This document shows, piece by piece, positions 1 through 5,578 of a DNA stretch of 6,295 bases. The position numbers and the translations under genes were made by a program. This stretch comes from Brevundimonas sp. GTDB taxonomy: Bacteria; Pseudomonadota; Alphaproteobacteria; Caulobacterales; Caulobacteraceae. Within the stretch, counting starts at the first letter, position 1. Every line of letters begins with the position of its first letter. The stretch lies in NCBI GenBank assembly GCA_013693835.1, contig CP059260.1, positions 2,439,029-2,445,323 on the forward strand, read 5' to 3'. The notes beneath the pieces are model-generated. The model was not told the origin of the DNA, did no database searches, and saw nothing but the letters and a program-made list of their open reading frames with translations.

Positions 1-414
1 CCCGTCTATGCCAAGCTGGATGCCGAGCTGGCCTCGGCCATGATGTCCATCAACGCCGCCAAAGGGGTAGAGATCGGCGCGGGCTTTGGGGCTGCCGAAC
101 TGTCGGGCGAACAGAATGCCGATGAGATGCGCCTCGGCCCGGACGGCAATCCTGAGTTCCTGTCCAACCACGCCGGCGGCATCCTGGGCGGCATCTCCAC
201 CGGCCAGCCGATCACGGCCCGCATCGCCTTCAAGCCGACCTCCTCCATCCTGACGCCGCGCCAGAGCATCACCCGCGGCGGAACCGAGACCGAAGTCCTG
301 ACCAAGGGCCGCCACGACCCCTGCGTGGCCTTACGCGCCGTCCCCGTCGTCGAAGCCATGGCCGCGTGTGTTCTGGCCGATGCGATGCTCCGGCACAGGG
401 GGCAGGTGGGGTGA
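1..414 (+). CDS. aroC: Chorismate synthase, C-terminal part (5' end outside the window)
   Basis: Chorismate synthase makes chorismate from 5-enolpyruvylshikimate-3-phosphate, the last step of the shikimate pathway, using reduced FMN in the cytoplasm. The window opens inside the gene in frame 1 and shows 137 C-terminal residues. Two family hallmarks are visible: the flavin-site stretch with [16 protein letters not shown] (about codons 56-71), and the C-terminal signature [18 protein letters not shown] (about codons 103-120), which fits the family pattern R-[HFS]-D-P-[C]-x4-A-x-x-x-x-E. The stop is TGA at 412-414. No terminator-like hairpin with a T tract follows. The pirin gene starts 90 bases downstream behind its own probable promoter, so co-transcription is not required. 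Identification is firm; nothing can be said about the missing N-terminal part. Confidence 0.96.
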   Translation, partial: PVYAKLDAELASAMMSINAAKGVEIGAGFGAAELSGEQNADEMRLGPDGNPEFLSNHAGGILGGISTGQPITARIAFKPTSSILTPRQSITRGGTETEVLTKGRHDPCVALRAVPVVEAMAACVLADAMLRHRGQVG

Positions 415-448
415 GGTCGTCGCATCCCCTTTCGCAACCGCATCTGTT

Positions 449-460
449 ACCTATATAGGT
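449..460. promoter_or_regulatory. Perfect palindrome over a TATATA box upstream of the pirin gene; candidate operator/promoter
   Basis: The 12 bases ACCTATATAGGT read the same on both strands and contain TATATA (452-457), a plausible -10 element for the pirin gene that starts 45 bases downstream. No strong -35 hexamer is visible; TTTCGC at 430-435 with a 16-base spacer is the best I find. A dimeric repressor bound here would cover the -10 region. No regulator gene lies next to it in this window, so the binding protein is unknown. The palindrome is seen directly; operator function is inference. Confidence 0.45.
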
Positions 461-504
461 GCCAGACAGGCCCCACAGGGGTTCCCACATTCGGGGAGAC
501 CACA

Positions 505-1200
505 ATGATCGATGTTCGCCCCTTCAACTCCCTTGGCGGTGCCGACCATGGCTGGCTTAAGGCCAAGCACCATTTCTCCTTCGCCAACTATTACGATCCC
601 GCCCGCGAAAGCTGGGGTCGTCTGCGGGTCTGGAACGACGACGAGATCGCCGCCAAATCGGGGTTTCCGCCGCATCCGCACCGGGACATGGAGATCATCA
701 CCTATGTCCGCACCGGCGCCATCACCCACCAGGATTCCATGGGCAACCAGGGCCGCACCGCCGCTGGTGATGTGCAGGTGATGAGCGCGGGCACCGGTGT
801 GCGCCATTCCGAGTTCAATCTGGAGGATGAGACCACCACCCTGTTCCAGATCTGGATCGAGACCGACAAGCCCGGCTCCGCCCCCGGCTGGGGTCAGCGC
901 GAGTTCCCAAGGGCCGACCGCTCGGGCCGGTTCAGCGTGCTGGCGTCGGGTAATCCCGCCGACGGAGCCCTGCCGATCCAGGCCGATGCCAAGGTGCTGG
1001 GGGCCACCCTGAAGGCGGGCGAGAGTCTGACCTACGACCTGGTTCCCGGCCGCCGCGCCTATCTGGTGCCCGCGGTTGGGGAGGTGGAAGTCAACGGCGT
1101 GGCTCTGAACGCCCGCGATGGGGCCGGTATCGTCGATGAGCCGGTCATCACCATTACCGCCACAGCCGACGCCGAACTGGTGATGGTCGACAGCCGTTAG
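505..1200 (+). CDS. Pirin family protein (YhhW-like cupin, possible quercetin 2,3-dioxygenase activity)
   Basis: This 231-residue bicupin has the length typical of bacterial pirins such as E. coli YhhW. The N-terminal cupin carries the metal site: H57 and H59 in the motif FPPHPHRDMEIITY, and H101 and E103 in the motif GVRHSE. These are the same positions as in YhhW, so a mononuclear iron site is expected. The C-terminal half (about residues 140-231) is the second, metal-free cupin. Some bacterial pirins oxidise quercetin in vitro, while others act as redox-responsive protein partners; the native substrate here cannot be told from sequence. The ATG at 505 is preceded by GGGGAG (493-498) at good spacing, which supports this start. 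Upstream lies the palindrome at 449-460. Downstream, the gene ends 24 bases from the convergent methyltransferase. Confidence 0.93.
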   Translation: MIDVRPFNSLGGADHGWLKAKHHFSFANYYDPARESWGRLRVWNDDEIAAKSGFPPHPHRDMEIITYVRTGAITHQDSMGNQGRTAAGDVQVMSAGTGVRHSEFNLEDETTTLFQIWIETDKPGSAPGWGQREFPRADRSGRFSVLASGNPADGALPIQADAKVLGATLKAGESLTYDLVPGRRAYLVPAVGEVEVNGVALNARDGAGIVDEPVITITATADAELVMVDSR

Positions 1201-1224
1201 CAACAAATACCCCTACCGATGGCG

Positions 1225-1851
1225 TCAGGGCAGGCTGAACATCACCGACACCCAACCCACATCCTGGGCATGCTCCAAGGCCTCGAACAGGGGCACGGCC
1301 AGAAAGAAGGCCAGCCCGTCGCGCAAGGTGATCAGAAAGAAGGACGGGCGAACCTCAATCGTCTGGCTGTCGCGCCACTTGGAAAAGTCCGGCCAGAAGC
1401 GCGGCGTCAGGGCGCAATAGGCGCGGTAGGCGTCACCGAAATGGGCCTCCAGCCAAGCCTCCTCCTTGCGTACGGTCATGTAGAAAACACCCAGGGCGAT
1501 GACCAGGAACAGGGTGGCGATGGTGATGGTGCCGGTCTGGGCCCCCATGCCGAAGGCCCCGATGAAGCTGAATACGTAAAGCGGATTGCGGCTGATCGAA
1601 TAGGGCCCCTGTTCGACGATCTCGGCCTTCTTGCGTCCACCGATGTAGAGCGAACACCAGGCCCGACCGACCACGCACAGGGCGATCATCCCCAGGCCCA
1701 TCGCCTCGATCGCTTCGTGGGTCAGGCCATCGGCACCGCCCTGACTGCGTGTCACTGCCGCCAGCACACAGGCCCCTAAAATGGCGAGCAGCAAGGTCGC
1801 CTTGCGGATGAACTGGACCCTCGCGATGGAGTCCGCCGTATGCAGTGACAT
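1225..1851 (-). CDS. Integral membrane methyltransferase of the isoprenylcysteine/phospholipid methyltransferase superfamily
   Basis: The 208-residue product has hydrophobic segments near residues 18-35, 50-70, 91-125 and 170-187, and carries the superfamily signature in its second half. That signature is GPYSISRNPLY (82-92), the EE pair in RKEEAWLEAHFGDAYRAY (130-131), and PRFWP (150-154). Members of this superfamily (ICMT, PEMT, NnrU relatives) bind S-adenosylmethionine at the membrane and methylate lipid or prenyl substrates. The substrate cannot be assigned. I chose the ATG at 1851 because AGGGG lies about 10 bases upstream. A GTG at 1911 would add 20 polar residues and has no Shine-Dalgarno sequence. 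The gene converges on the pirin gene (24-base gap) and diverges from the lipoprotein gene (133-base gap). It stands alone on its strand here. Confidence 0.82.
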   Translation of the reverse strand: MSLHTADSIARVQFIRKATLLLAILGACVLAAVTRSQGGADGLTHEAIEAMGLGMIALCVVGRAWCSLYIGGRKKAEIVEQGPYSISRNPLYVFSFIGAFGMGAQTGTITIATLFLVIALGVFYMTVRKEEAWLEAHFGDAYRAYCALTPRFWPDFSKWRDSQTIEVRPSFFLITLRDGLAFFLAVPLFEALEHAQDVGWVSVMFSLP

Positions 1852-1984
1852 GGATGCTGTGCCCCTAGTTCTCCCCAACGCTTGATAGTCCCGTGCCCGG
1901 ATCAACGCCACAGGTGATTTGCAACCGGGTTAAGGTGACATTCATGGGCTCAACACCACTGTCACTCATCGGTCGGAGGATCAG

Positions 1985-2299
1985 ATGTCCATCTCTTACG
2001 CGCGGGCGCTTGCTGTCGGTCTGGTCCTTGGACTGGCACCGCTCCTGTCCGGCTGTCTGGTTGGGGCGGCAGCGGGGGCCGTGGGATCGGTGATCGGCAC
2101 CGGGGCCAAGGTCACGGGCGCAGTCGTCGGCGCGGGCATCGACGCGGTGACGACCTCAGATGCCGAGACGGAGGCCCGCACCGCCCGCGAGCAGCGCGAG
2201 CATGAGCGCGAACAGCGGCGCTGTGAGGAACGCCAGCGCCAGGGCGCCGCTGCTGACCGACCAGATCCTGGACTGTCCGGCTGTCTCCGGCTGGGCTAG
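1985..2299 (+). CDS. Small glycine-rich lipoprotein of unknown function (C-terminal tail doubtful)
   Basis: The ORF encodes 104 residues. A lipoprotein signal peptide is clear: a short basic start, a hydrophobic core (about 8-20), then the lipobox LLSGC with lipidated Cys24. The mature part begins with a glycine/alanine-rich stretch with GxxxG-like spacing (about 26-54), which could insert in or pack against a membrane. A highly charged helical segment rich in Arg and Glu follows (about 60-86). The start is well supported by GGAGG at 1975-1979, six bases before ATG. The last 16 codons (from 2249) have only 8 of 16 G or C third positions, against a very high level just upstream. Frame 3 looks more coding-like there and ends in TGA at 2310-2312, overlapping an ATG at 2309. 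A frame break near 2240-2250 is therefore possible. I do not recognise a named family. Confidence 0.7.
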   Translation: MSISYARALAVGLVLGLAPLLSGCLVGAAAGAVGSVIGTGAKVTGAVVGAGIDAVTTSDAETEARTAREQREHEREQRRCEERQRQGAAADRPDPGLSGCLRLG

Positions 2300-2373
2300 G
2301 CTTCGGCCATGACCCCTTCCTGCTTATTCCCGGCCTGGTCTGCACCGCCGAGATCTTTGCGCCGCAGATCCCT

Positions 2374-3009
2374 GTGTTGTGGCCCCATGGCCCGGTGCAG
2401 GTGGCCAATACCCTGTCCGGCGAGACCATGGCCGAGATGGCGCGAGCGATCCTGGCCGACGCGCCTCCGACTTTCGCCCTGATCGGGTTCTCCATGGGCG
2501 GTTACATCAGCTTTGAAATCCTGCGCCAGGCCCGCGAGCGCGTCACCAGTCTGGCCCTGATCGACACCTCGGCGCGGCCCGATACCGATGATCAGACAGC
2601 CAATCGCCGCGCCTCTGTCGCCCGGGCACGCGACGGCGACTACGCGGCGGTGCTCGACAGTCTGGTGCCGCTGCTGTTCCATCCCGATCACCGCCAGGAT
2701 CCCGCGCTCATCGCCGCCAACCGGCGCATGGGTCTGGCCGTGGGTGTCGAAGGCTTTGCCCGGCAGCAGGAAGCCGTCATCAGCCGCCCGGATTCGCGTC
2801 CCGATCTCGCGGCCATCCGTGTGCCCGCCGTGGTGATCGTCGGCGACCGCGACACTCTGACGCCGCCGGATCGCTCGCTGGAGATGGCCAAGGGCATCGC
2901 CGGGGCGCGGCTGGAAATCATTCCCGGCTGTGGCCACGCCTCAACCCTCGAGCGCCCCGAGCGGGTCAATCAGGCGCTTGAGGAATGGATCACCCAGGAC
3001 TGGTCCTGA
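2374..3009 (+). CDS. Alpha/beta hydrolase; N-terminus apparently cut by a frame break
   Basis: This is an alpha/beta-fold serine hydrolase of unknown substrate. From the GTG at 2374 (211 residues) the triad is visible: nucleophile Ser40 in GFSMGG, acid Asp160 in VGDRDTLTPP, and His188 in GCGHAS. The cap region lies between about 70 and 140. The GTG start is a fallback. The same frame stays open back to 2257 and from 2311 encodes DPFLLIPGLVCTAEIFAPQIP, the usual first strand and oxyanion-hole region of these enzymes, but it has no ATG, GTG or TTG there. An ATG at 2309 (with AGG at 2298-2300) lies in the wrong frame by one base. One extra C in the run 2313-2316 would give M-T-P-F-L-L-I-P-G-L. 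The gene is thus either full length with a sequence error, or a real frameshift mutant. It follows the lipoprotein stop directly, so the two may be co-transcribed. The 3' end faces the antiporter-like gene across 14 bases. Confidence 0.82.
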   Translation: MLWPHGPVQVANTLSGETMAEMARAILADAPPTFALIGFSMGGYISFEILRQARERVTSLALIDTSARPDTDDQTANRRASVARARDGDYAAVLDSLVPLLFHPDHRQDPALIAANRRMGLAVGVEGFARQQEAVISRPDSRPDLAAIRVPAVVIVGDRDTLTPPDRSLEMAKGIAGARLEIIPGCGHASTLERPERVNQALEEWITQDWS

Positions 3010-3023
3010 CCGGACAGCTCCGC

Positions 3024-3356
3024 CTATTCGCTGCGCGGGAAGAAGATGGTCATTTCTTCCACATCCAGGTCACGCTCCAGGCTGTTGAGCACCGTCGCCT
3101 GACGCCAGCCCATCGTTTCCCGCCTGGGGCCAAGCCAGTGCAACACCACCATCATCGCATCGGCCCCGAAAACCCAGGCGAACCGGGCTGCTGTGACCGC
3201 CAAAACGACGCCCAGAACGGCCCAGCCCATGGCCGGATCCAGGCCCCCGGCCTCGTCAATACGCTCGACCACGCCGCGCAGGGAGAAGCCGATCAGGATG
3301 AAGACCAGCGCCTCCAGCACAAAGCTCATCAGTTCGAAGGTCTCAAGCGGATGCAT
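3024..3356 (-). CDS. Short membrane protein resembling an internal fragment of a CPA1 Na+/H+ antiporter
   Basis: The product has 110 residues. Residues 6-30 (ETFELMSFVLEALVFILIGFSL) and 43-76 (through ARFAWVFGADAMMVVLHWL) are hydrophobic and resemble the middle helices of CPA1 Na+/H+ antiporters, which read roughly as FWE-FVLN-LVFLLIGL and then VRFLWVF. GWRQATVL (83-90) resembles the segment just before the conserved W-x-G-x-R-G-V motif, but the sequence then leaves the family and ends in an acidic tail. The earlier helices with the ion-binding Asp residues are missing, so transport is unlikely. The ATG at 3356 has a strong site, GGGGAAGGA (minus strand, 3371-3363), six bases upstream. A longer reading to 3545 adds 63 residues with no family resemblance. 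It may be an eroded remnant that still has a start signal, or a retained small protein. Similarity is by eye only. Confidence 0.55.
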   Translation of the reverse strand: MHPLETFELMSFVLEALVFILIGFSLRGVVERIDEAGGLDPAMGWAVLGVVLAVTAARFAWVFGADAMMVVLHWLGPRRETMGWRQATVLNSLERDLDVEEMTIFFPRSE

Positions 3357-3362
3357 GGCGTG

Positions 3363-3371
3363 TCCTTCCCC
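3363..3371 (-). promoter_or_regulatory. Strong ribosome binding site deciding the start at 3356
   Basis: On the minus strand this reads GGGGAAGGA, ending six bases before ATG at 3356. It is among the best Shine-Dalgarno matches in the window. It argues that the short antiporter-like ORF begins at 3356 rather than at 3545, and that it is, or was recently, translated. Confidence 0.6.
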
Positions 3372-3474
3372 GGCGGCTCTACCAGTTGCTCGGGCAAGCA
3401 CGTCCGGGACGAAAGAGGTGGAGACCGAAAGGCCGCCGTCGCACCTGACGGAAAAAAGTGACCACCGACCCACC

Positions 3475-3495
3475 ATGCGTCCAAAAATGACGCAT
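3475..3495. repeat. Inverted repeat, 7-bp arms
   Basis: ATGCGTC (3475-3481) and GACGCAT (3489-3495) are exact reverse complements around a 7-base A-rich centre. It lies about 120 bases upstream of the antiporter-like start. Two arms spaced by about one and a half helical turns fit a dimeric operator; a hairpin is also possible. There is no T tract directly after it on either strand, so it is not a standard terminator. Confidence 0.45.
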
Positions 3496-3515
3496 CGATC
3501 CTTTAGTCTGCCCAT

Positions 3516-3527
3516 TGGTCTTTGACA
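3516..3527 (+). promoter_or_regulatory. boxA-like sequence (rRNA antitermination type), no rRNA gene nearby
   Basis: TGGTCTTTGACA matches the E. coli rrn boxA TGCTCTTTAACA at 10 of 12 positions. Alphaproteobacterial rRNA leaders often carry a form with TCTTTGACA. No rRNA sequence follows, and the next gene on this strand is far away. The same bases contain TTGACA (3522-3527), a perfect -35 hexamer, but no good -10 lies 16-18 bases downstream. A chance match is quite possible. Confidence 0.25.
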
Positions 3528-3554
3528 TCGTTGTTGCCGCGCCAACCAGAAGAT

Positions 3555-3581
3555 TTGGCACTATTGGCACTATTGGCACCC
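3555..3581. repeat. Three tandem copies of a 9-bp unit, TTGGCACTA
   Basis: The unit TTGGCACTA occurs at 3555-3563 and 3564-3572, and a third copy with a changed end, TTGGCACCC, at 3573-3581. The period is exactly nine, so protein-bound copies would not all sit on one face of the helix. The third copy is also the left arm of the adjoining hairpin. It is not inside any supported gene. Confidence 0.75.
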
Positions 3582-3599
3582 TGAATTTTCGGGTGCCAA
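3573..3599. repeat. Perfect 9-bp inverted repeat (hairpin) built from the tandem unit
   Basis: TTGGCACCC (3573-3581) and GGGTGCCAA (3591-3599) pair perfectly around a 9-base loop, tgaattttc. ATTTGGCAC (3553-3561) also pairs with GTGCCAAAT (3593-3601), and GGGTGCCA recurs at 3624-3631, so several alternative pairings exist. In either direction no T tract follows. It could help define the 3' end of the que transcript or act as a binding site. Confidence 0.7.
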
Positions 3600-3606
3600 A
3601 TCGGCG

Positions 3607-3623
3607 CAAGGCTCCTGGCCTTG
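3607..3623. repeat. Small hairpin, 6-bp stem, downstream of queD
   Basis: CAAGGC (3607-3612) and GCCTTG (3618-3623) pair around a 5-base loop. On the minus strand it lies about 60 bases after the queD stop and just before the larger hairpin at 3573-3599. The pair could form a weak 3' end without a T tract. The structure is real in sequence; terminator function is only a guess. Confidence 0.35.
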
Positions 3624-3682
3624 GGTGCCATGGCTAACCGGTCGTGCGGGCCCGGTCGCCAGGCCGCCGCAGCTTCCATCCC

Positions 3683-4051
3683 TCAGAGCGTCAGCTCGCA
3701 CCGCTCATGGATCGTGGGCCGGGCCACCACGATGCGGCTCAGACCCGGCCAGTCGGCCTGAAGCTGGCCCACAAACCACAGGCACAGATTCTCCAAACTA
3801 GGCAGCTCCAATCCCGCGTGCTCGTTCAGCAGGCCGTGATCCAGCTTTTCCGCCGCCGCCTTCAGTGCCCGGTCCAGTGCCCCCAGGTCCGCAACCCAGC
3901 CATGCTCGGTGTCCAGCACCTGCGACCGCACCGTCGCCTCGACCGTGAAGGAATGGCCGTGCATGCGCCGATAGATGCTGCCTTCGGGCTCATTGGGGAA
4001 GTGATGGGCGGCATCGAAGGTGGCCCGCTTGGTAATCTCGAACACGGGCAT
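3683..4051 (-). CDS. queD: QueD-type 6-carboxy-5,6,7,8-tetrahydropterin synthase, lacking the usual catalytic cysteine
   Basis: QueD converts 7,8-dihydroneopterin triphosphate to 6-carboxytetrahydropterin in preQ0 synthesis. The 122-residue protein is of normal size. Zinc ligands are present: H16 in FDAAHHF, and H31 and H33 in RMHGHSF. Asp71 and His72 in LDHGLLNE match the catalytic Asp70/His71 of E. coli, and the substrate-binding Glu is kept in HERCEL. However, E. coli has EGHKCGRLHGH with catalytic Cys27, while here the aligned residues are EGSIYRRMHGH, giving Tyr27. The only cysteines are C90 and C118. The start at 4051 overlaps the queE stop as TGATG, with GGGG upstream, so translation is coupled. 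A reading back to 4114 would lie wholly inside queE. Operon position makes the QueD role likely; the Tyr could mark a subfamily with an altered mechanism. Confidence 0.88.
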   Translation of the reverse strand: MPVFEITKRATFDAAHHFPNEPEGSIYRRMHGHSFTVEATVRSQVLDTEHGWVADLGALDRALKAAAEKLDHGLLNEHAGLELPSLENLCLWFVGQLQADWPGLSRIVVARPTIHERCELTL

Positions 4052-4683
4052 CACCGCACCCCGATCAGTTTGTGGGTCTGGATACTGAGCCGCCACTTGG
4101 GATGGCTCAGGCAATAGTCAAAGGCGGCGGCAGTGTTGGCAGCCACGTCAGGCCCATCCATGGGCTGCAGCCAGAACCGTTCGAAATCCAGGTCCGTGAA
4201 CCGCTCTGGCAGTGCCTTGGCCTGCGGATAGACCAGCTTCAGTTCCTGACCGGTCATCTGTACCACCGGGGCATCCGCCTTGGGACTGACGCAGATCCAG
4301 TCGATGCCGTCCGGTGCGATCTGGGTGCCATTGGTCTCTACCGCGATGTCGAAGCCCTGCGCCTTCAGGGCCGCGATCAGCGGGGCATCCAGTTGCAACA
4401 AAGGCTCACCGCCGGTGCAGACGACCAGCCGTTGGTCTTCGCCGCTGCGCCAGAAGCTGGCCACATGGCCGGCCAGATCGTCGGCCGAGGTGAACTTGCC
4501 GCCGCCGTCGCCATCGGTGCCCACGAACTCGGTATCGCAGAAGTCGCAAACGGCCGAGGCCCGGTCCTGCTCCCGCCCGGTCCACAGGTTGCAGCCCGCG
4601 AACCGCAGGAACACGGCCACGCGCCCGGCCTGCCCGCCCTCGCCCTGCACGGTCAAGAAGGTCTCTTTCACGGCATAGGTCAT
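4051..4683 (-). CDS. queE: 7-carboxy-7-deazaguanine synthase (radical SAM, CX14CX2C type)
   Basis: QueE rearranges 6-carboxytetrahydropterin to 7-carboxy-7-deazaguanine using SAM, a [4Fe-4S] cluster and Mg2+. The protein has 210 residues. Cluster ligands are Cys31, Cys46 and Cys49, with 14 residues between the first two. This is the expanded CX14CX2C form known from Burkholderia multivorans QueE rather than plain CX3CX2C. Thr51, a Mg2+ ligand in that enzyme, is kept. GGEP (91-94) contacts the SAM amino group, and VETNGT (115-120) and SPK (133-135) are further family motifs. The ATG at 4683 overlaps the queC stop in ATGA, with GAGG upstream; the queE stop overlaps queD as TGATG. The reading frame stays open far upstream inside queC, but that part is a shadow. 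Function and start are firm. Confidence 0.95.
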   Translation of the reverse strand: MTYAVKETFLTVQGEGGQAGRVAVFLRFAGCNLWTGREQDRASAVCDFCDTEFVGTDGDGGGKFTSADDLAGHVASFWRSGEDQRLVVCTGGEPLLQLDAPLIAALKAQGFDIAVETNGTQIAPDGIDWICVSPKADAPVVQMTGQELKLVYPQAKALPERFTDLDFERFWLQPMDGPDVAANTAAAFDYCLSHPKWRLSIQTHKLIGVR

Positions 4684-5423
4684 CGCTTGACCTCGCTTGG
4701 GGCCACCCAGTCGGCCCAGCCCTTGGCCCGCAGGTCGCAGGCGGCGCAGGTGCCGCAGCCATAGCCCCAGGCGTGCCGCTCGCCCCGCTCCCCGCGATAG
4801 CAGGTATGGGTCTCTTCCAGGATCAGGTCGACCAGCCCCTGCCCGCCCAGTTCCATCGCCAGGGTCCAGGTCTGGCCCTTCGTCAGCGCCATCAGCGGCG
4901 TCTCGATGACGACCGGGTGATCCAGCCCCAGGCTGAGCGCCGCCTGCATGGCATCGAGCGTATCGCGTCGGCAGTCGGGGTATCCGGAATAGTCGGTCTC
5001 GCACATGCCGCCGACCAGCACCTGCATTCCCTGCCGGTCCGCCAGGGCCGCCGCCACGCTCAGGAACACCAGATTGCGCCCCGGCACAAAGGTGGTGGGC
5101 AAGCCCCGCGCATCCAGCTCCATCGCCCGGTCGGCCGTCAGGGCACTGTCGGCGATGGCCCCATAGCCGGTCAGGTCCACCACATGGTCGGGTCCCAGTC
5201 GTTCGACCCACACCGGTGACAGGGCGGCCATCGCCTCGCGCACCTTTAGCCGGGCCAGCATCTCCACCGCATGGCGCTGGCCATAGTCAAAGCCAACCGT
5301 CTGGACCTGCGTGTACCGCTCCAGCGCCCAGGCCAGACAGGTGGCGCTGTCCTGCCCGCCGGAGAACAGCACCAGGGCCGCGGTCGGCCCTGAGGTCAGC
5401 GATGTCGGTTCGGTTTGGCTCAT
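4680..5423 (-). CDS. queC: 7-cyano-7-deazaguanine (preQ0) synthase
   Basis: QueC turns 7-carboxy-7-deazaguanine into preQ0, using ammonia and ATP. The protein has 247 residues. The PP-loop SGGQDS (21-26) binds ATP pyrophosphate after an LVLF strand. FDYGQRH (45-51) and FVPGRN (112-117) are conserved family segments. The C-terminal zinc site is complete: Cys208 in THTCYRG, then Cys223, Cys226 and Cys229 in [11 protein letters not shown]. The ATG at 5423 has AGG about eight bases upstream. It is first in the queC-queE-queD set and overlaps queE by four bases (ATGA). Its promoter should lie in 5424-5633, shared with the divergent CBS gene. I see no preQ1 riboswitch there. preQ0 is then reduced by QueF, which is not in this window. 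Confidence 0.96.
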   Translation of the reverse strand: MSQTEPTSLTSGPTAALVLFSGGQDSATCLAWALERYTQVQTVGFDYGQRHAVEMLARLKVREAMAALSPVWVERLGPDHVVDLTGYGAIADSALTADRAMELDARGLPTTFVPGRNLVFLSVAAALADRQGMQVLVGGMCETDYSGYPDCRRDTLDAMQAALSLGLDHPVVIETPLMALTKGQTWTLAMELGGQGLVDLILEETHTCYRGERGERHAWGYGCGTCAACDLRAKGWADWVAPSEVKR

Positions 5424-5553
5424 GACGGACCTGCGGTCGGCCCCATCCCGAAGGACTTATGGCCGCGCGCATGCAAGGAAGGCTGAGAGATGGATCGGGT
5501 TTTCTAAGGGGCCGCGTCCTACACCCAACCGGCGACGGGGAAAGGGGCAAGGC

Positions 5554-5578
5554 GGTTAAGGTGGCTGGGGCCTTAACC
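5554..5578. repeat. Perfect 8-bp inverted repeat in the queC/CBS-protein divergent region
   Basis: GGTTAAGG (5554-5561) and CCTTAACC (5571-5578) are exact reverse complements around nine G-rich bases. It lies about 130 bases upstream of queC and 55 bases upstream of the CBS gene, a natural place for an operator shared by two divergent promoters. TTAACC is also one half of the CtrA motif of Caulobacter relatives (TTAA-N7-TTAA), but the spacing here is 13 and the halves are inverted, so a standard CtrA box is not present. Confidence 0.5.

Larger units (their letters stand above)
3357..3682. other. Gene-free stretch between queD and the antiporter-like gene, rich in small repeats
   Basis: No reading frame here has a recognisable product or a convincing start. 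From left to right it holds a ribosome binding site (3363-3371), a 7-bp inverted repeat (3475-3495), a boxA-like element (3516-3527), a triple 9-bp tandem repeat whose last copy forms a hairpin (3555-3599), a 6-bp-stem hairpin (3607-3623), and GCCATGGC at 3627-3634. Local composition is more AT-rich than the flanking genes between about 3450 and 3600, as expected for regulatory DNA. It should contain the promoter of the minus-strand gene at 3356 and the 3' end of the que transcript. Confidence 0.6.

Noticed and set aside
451..1206. Long minus-strand reading frame opposite the pirin gene
   Set aside because: It mirrors a well-identified gene in high-GC DNA and has no recognisable domain or start signal; it is a codon-bias shadow.
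2296..2937. Minus-strand reading frame opposite the alpha/beta hydrolase
   Set aside because: It is His/Gly/Asp-rich low-complexity translation typical of an antisense shadow, while the plus strand carries a full catalytic triad.
3357..3545. Longer start (3545) for the antiporter-like protein
   Set aside because: The extra 63 residues have no resemblance to antiporters, no good ribosome binding site precedes them, and the strong site at 3363-3371 points to 3356.
3555..3590. Sigma-54 promoter from the TGGCAC motifs
   Set aside because: A sigma-54 site needs TGGCAC followed at fixed spacing by TTGCA/T. The 9-bp period does not place a GC dinucleotide correctly downstream of any copy.
3573..3599. 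Intrinsic terminator
   Set aside because: The hairpin is strong, but no run of T follows the stem on either strand.
3555..3599. CRISPR array or plasmid iterons
   Set aside because: The unit is 9 bp, contiguous and present three times, with no spacers, cas genes or replication gene nearby.
4072..4764. Plus-strand reading frame opposite queE
   Set aside because: It lies opposite an enzyme with all cluster cysteines and has no motif of its own.
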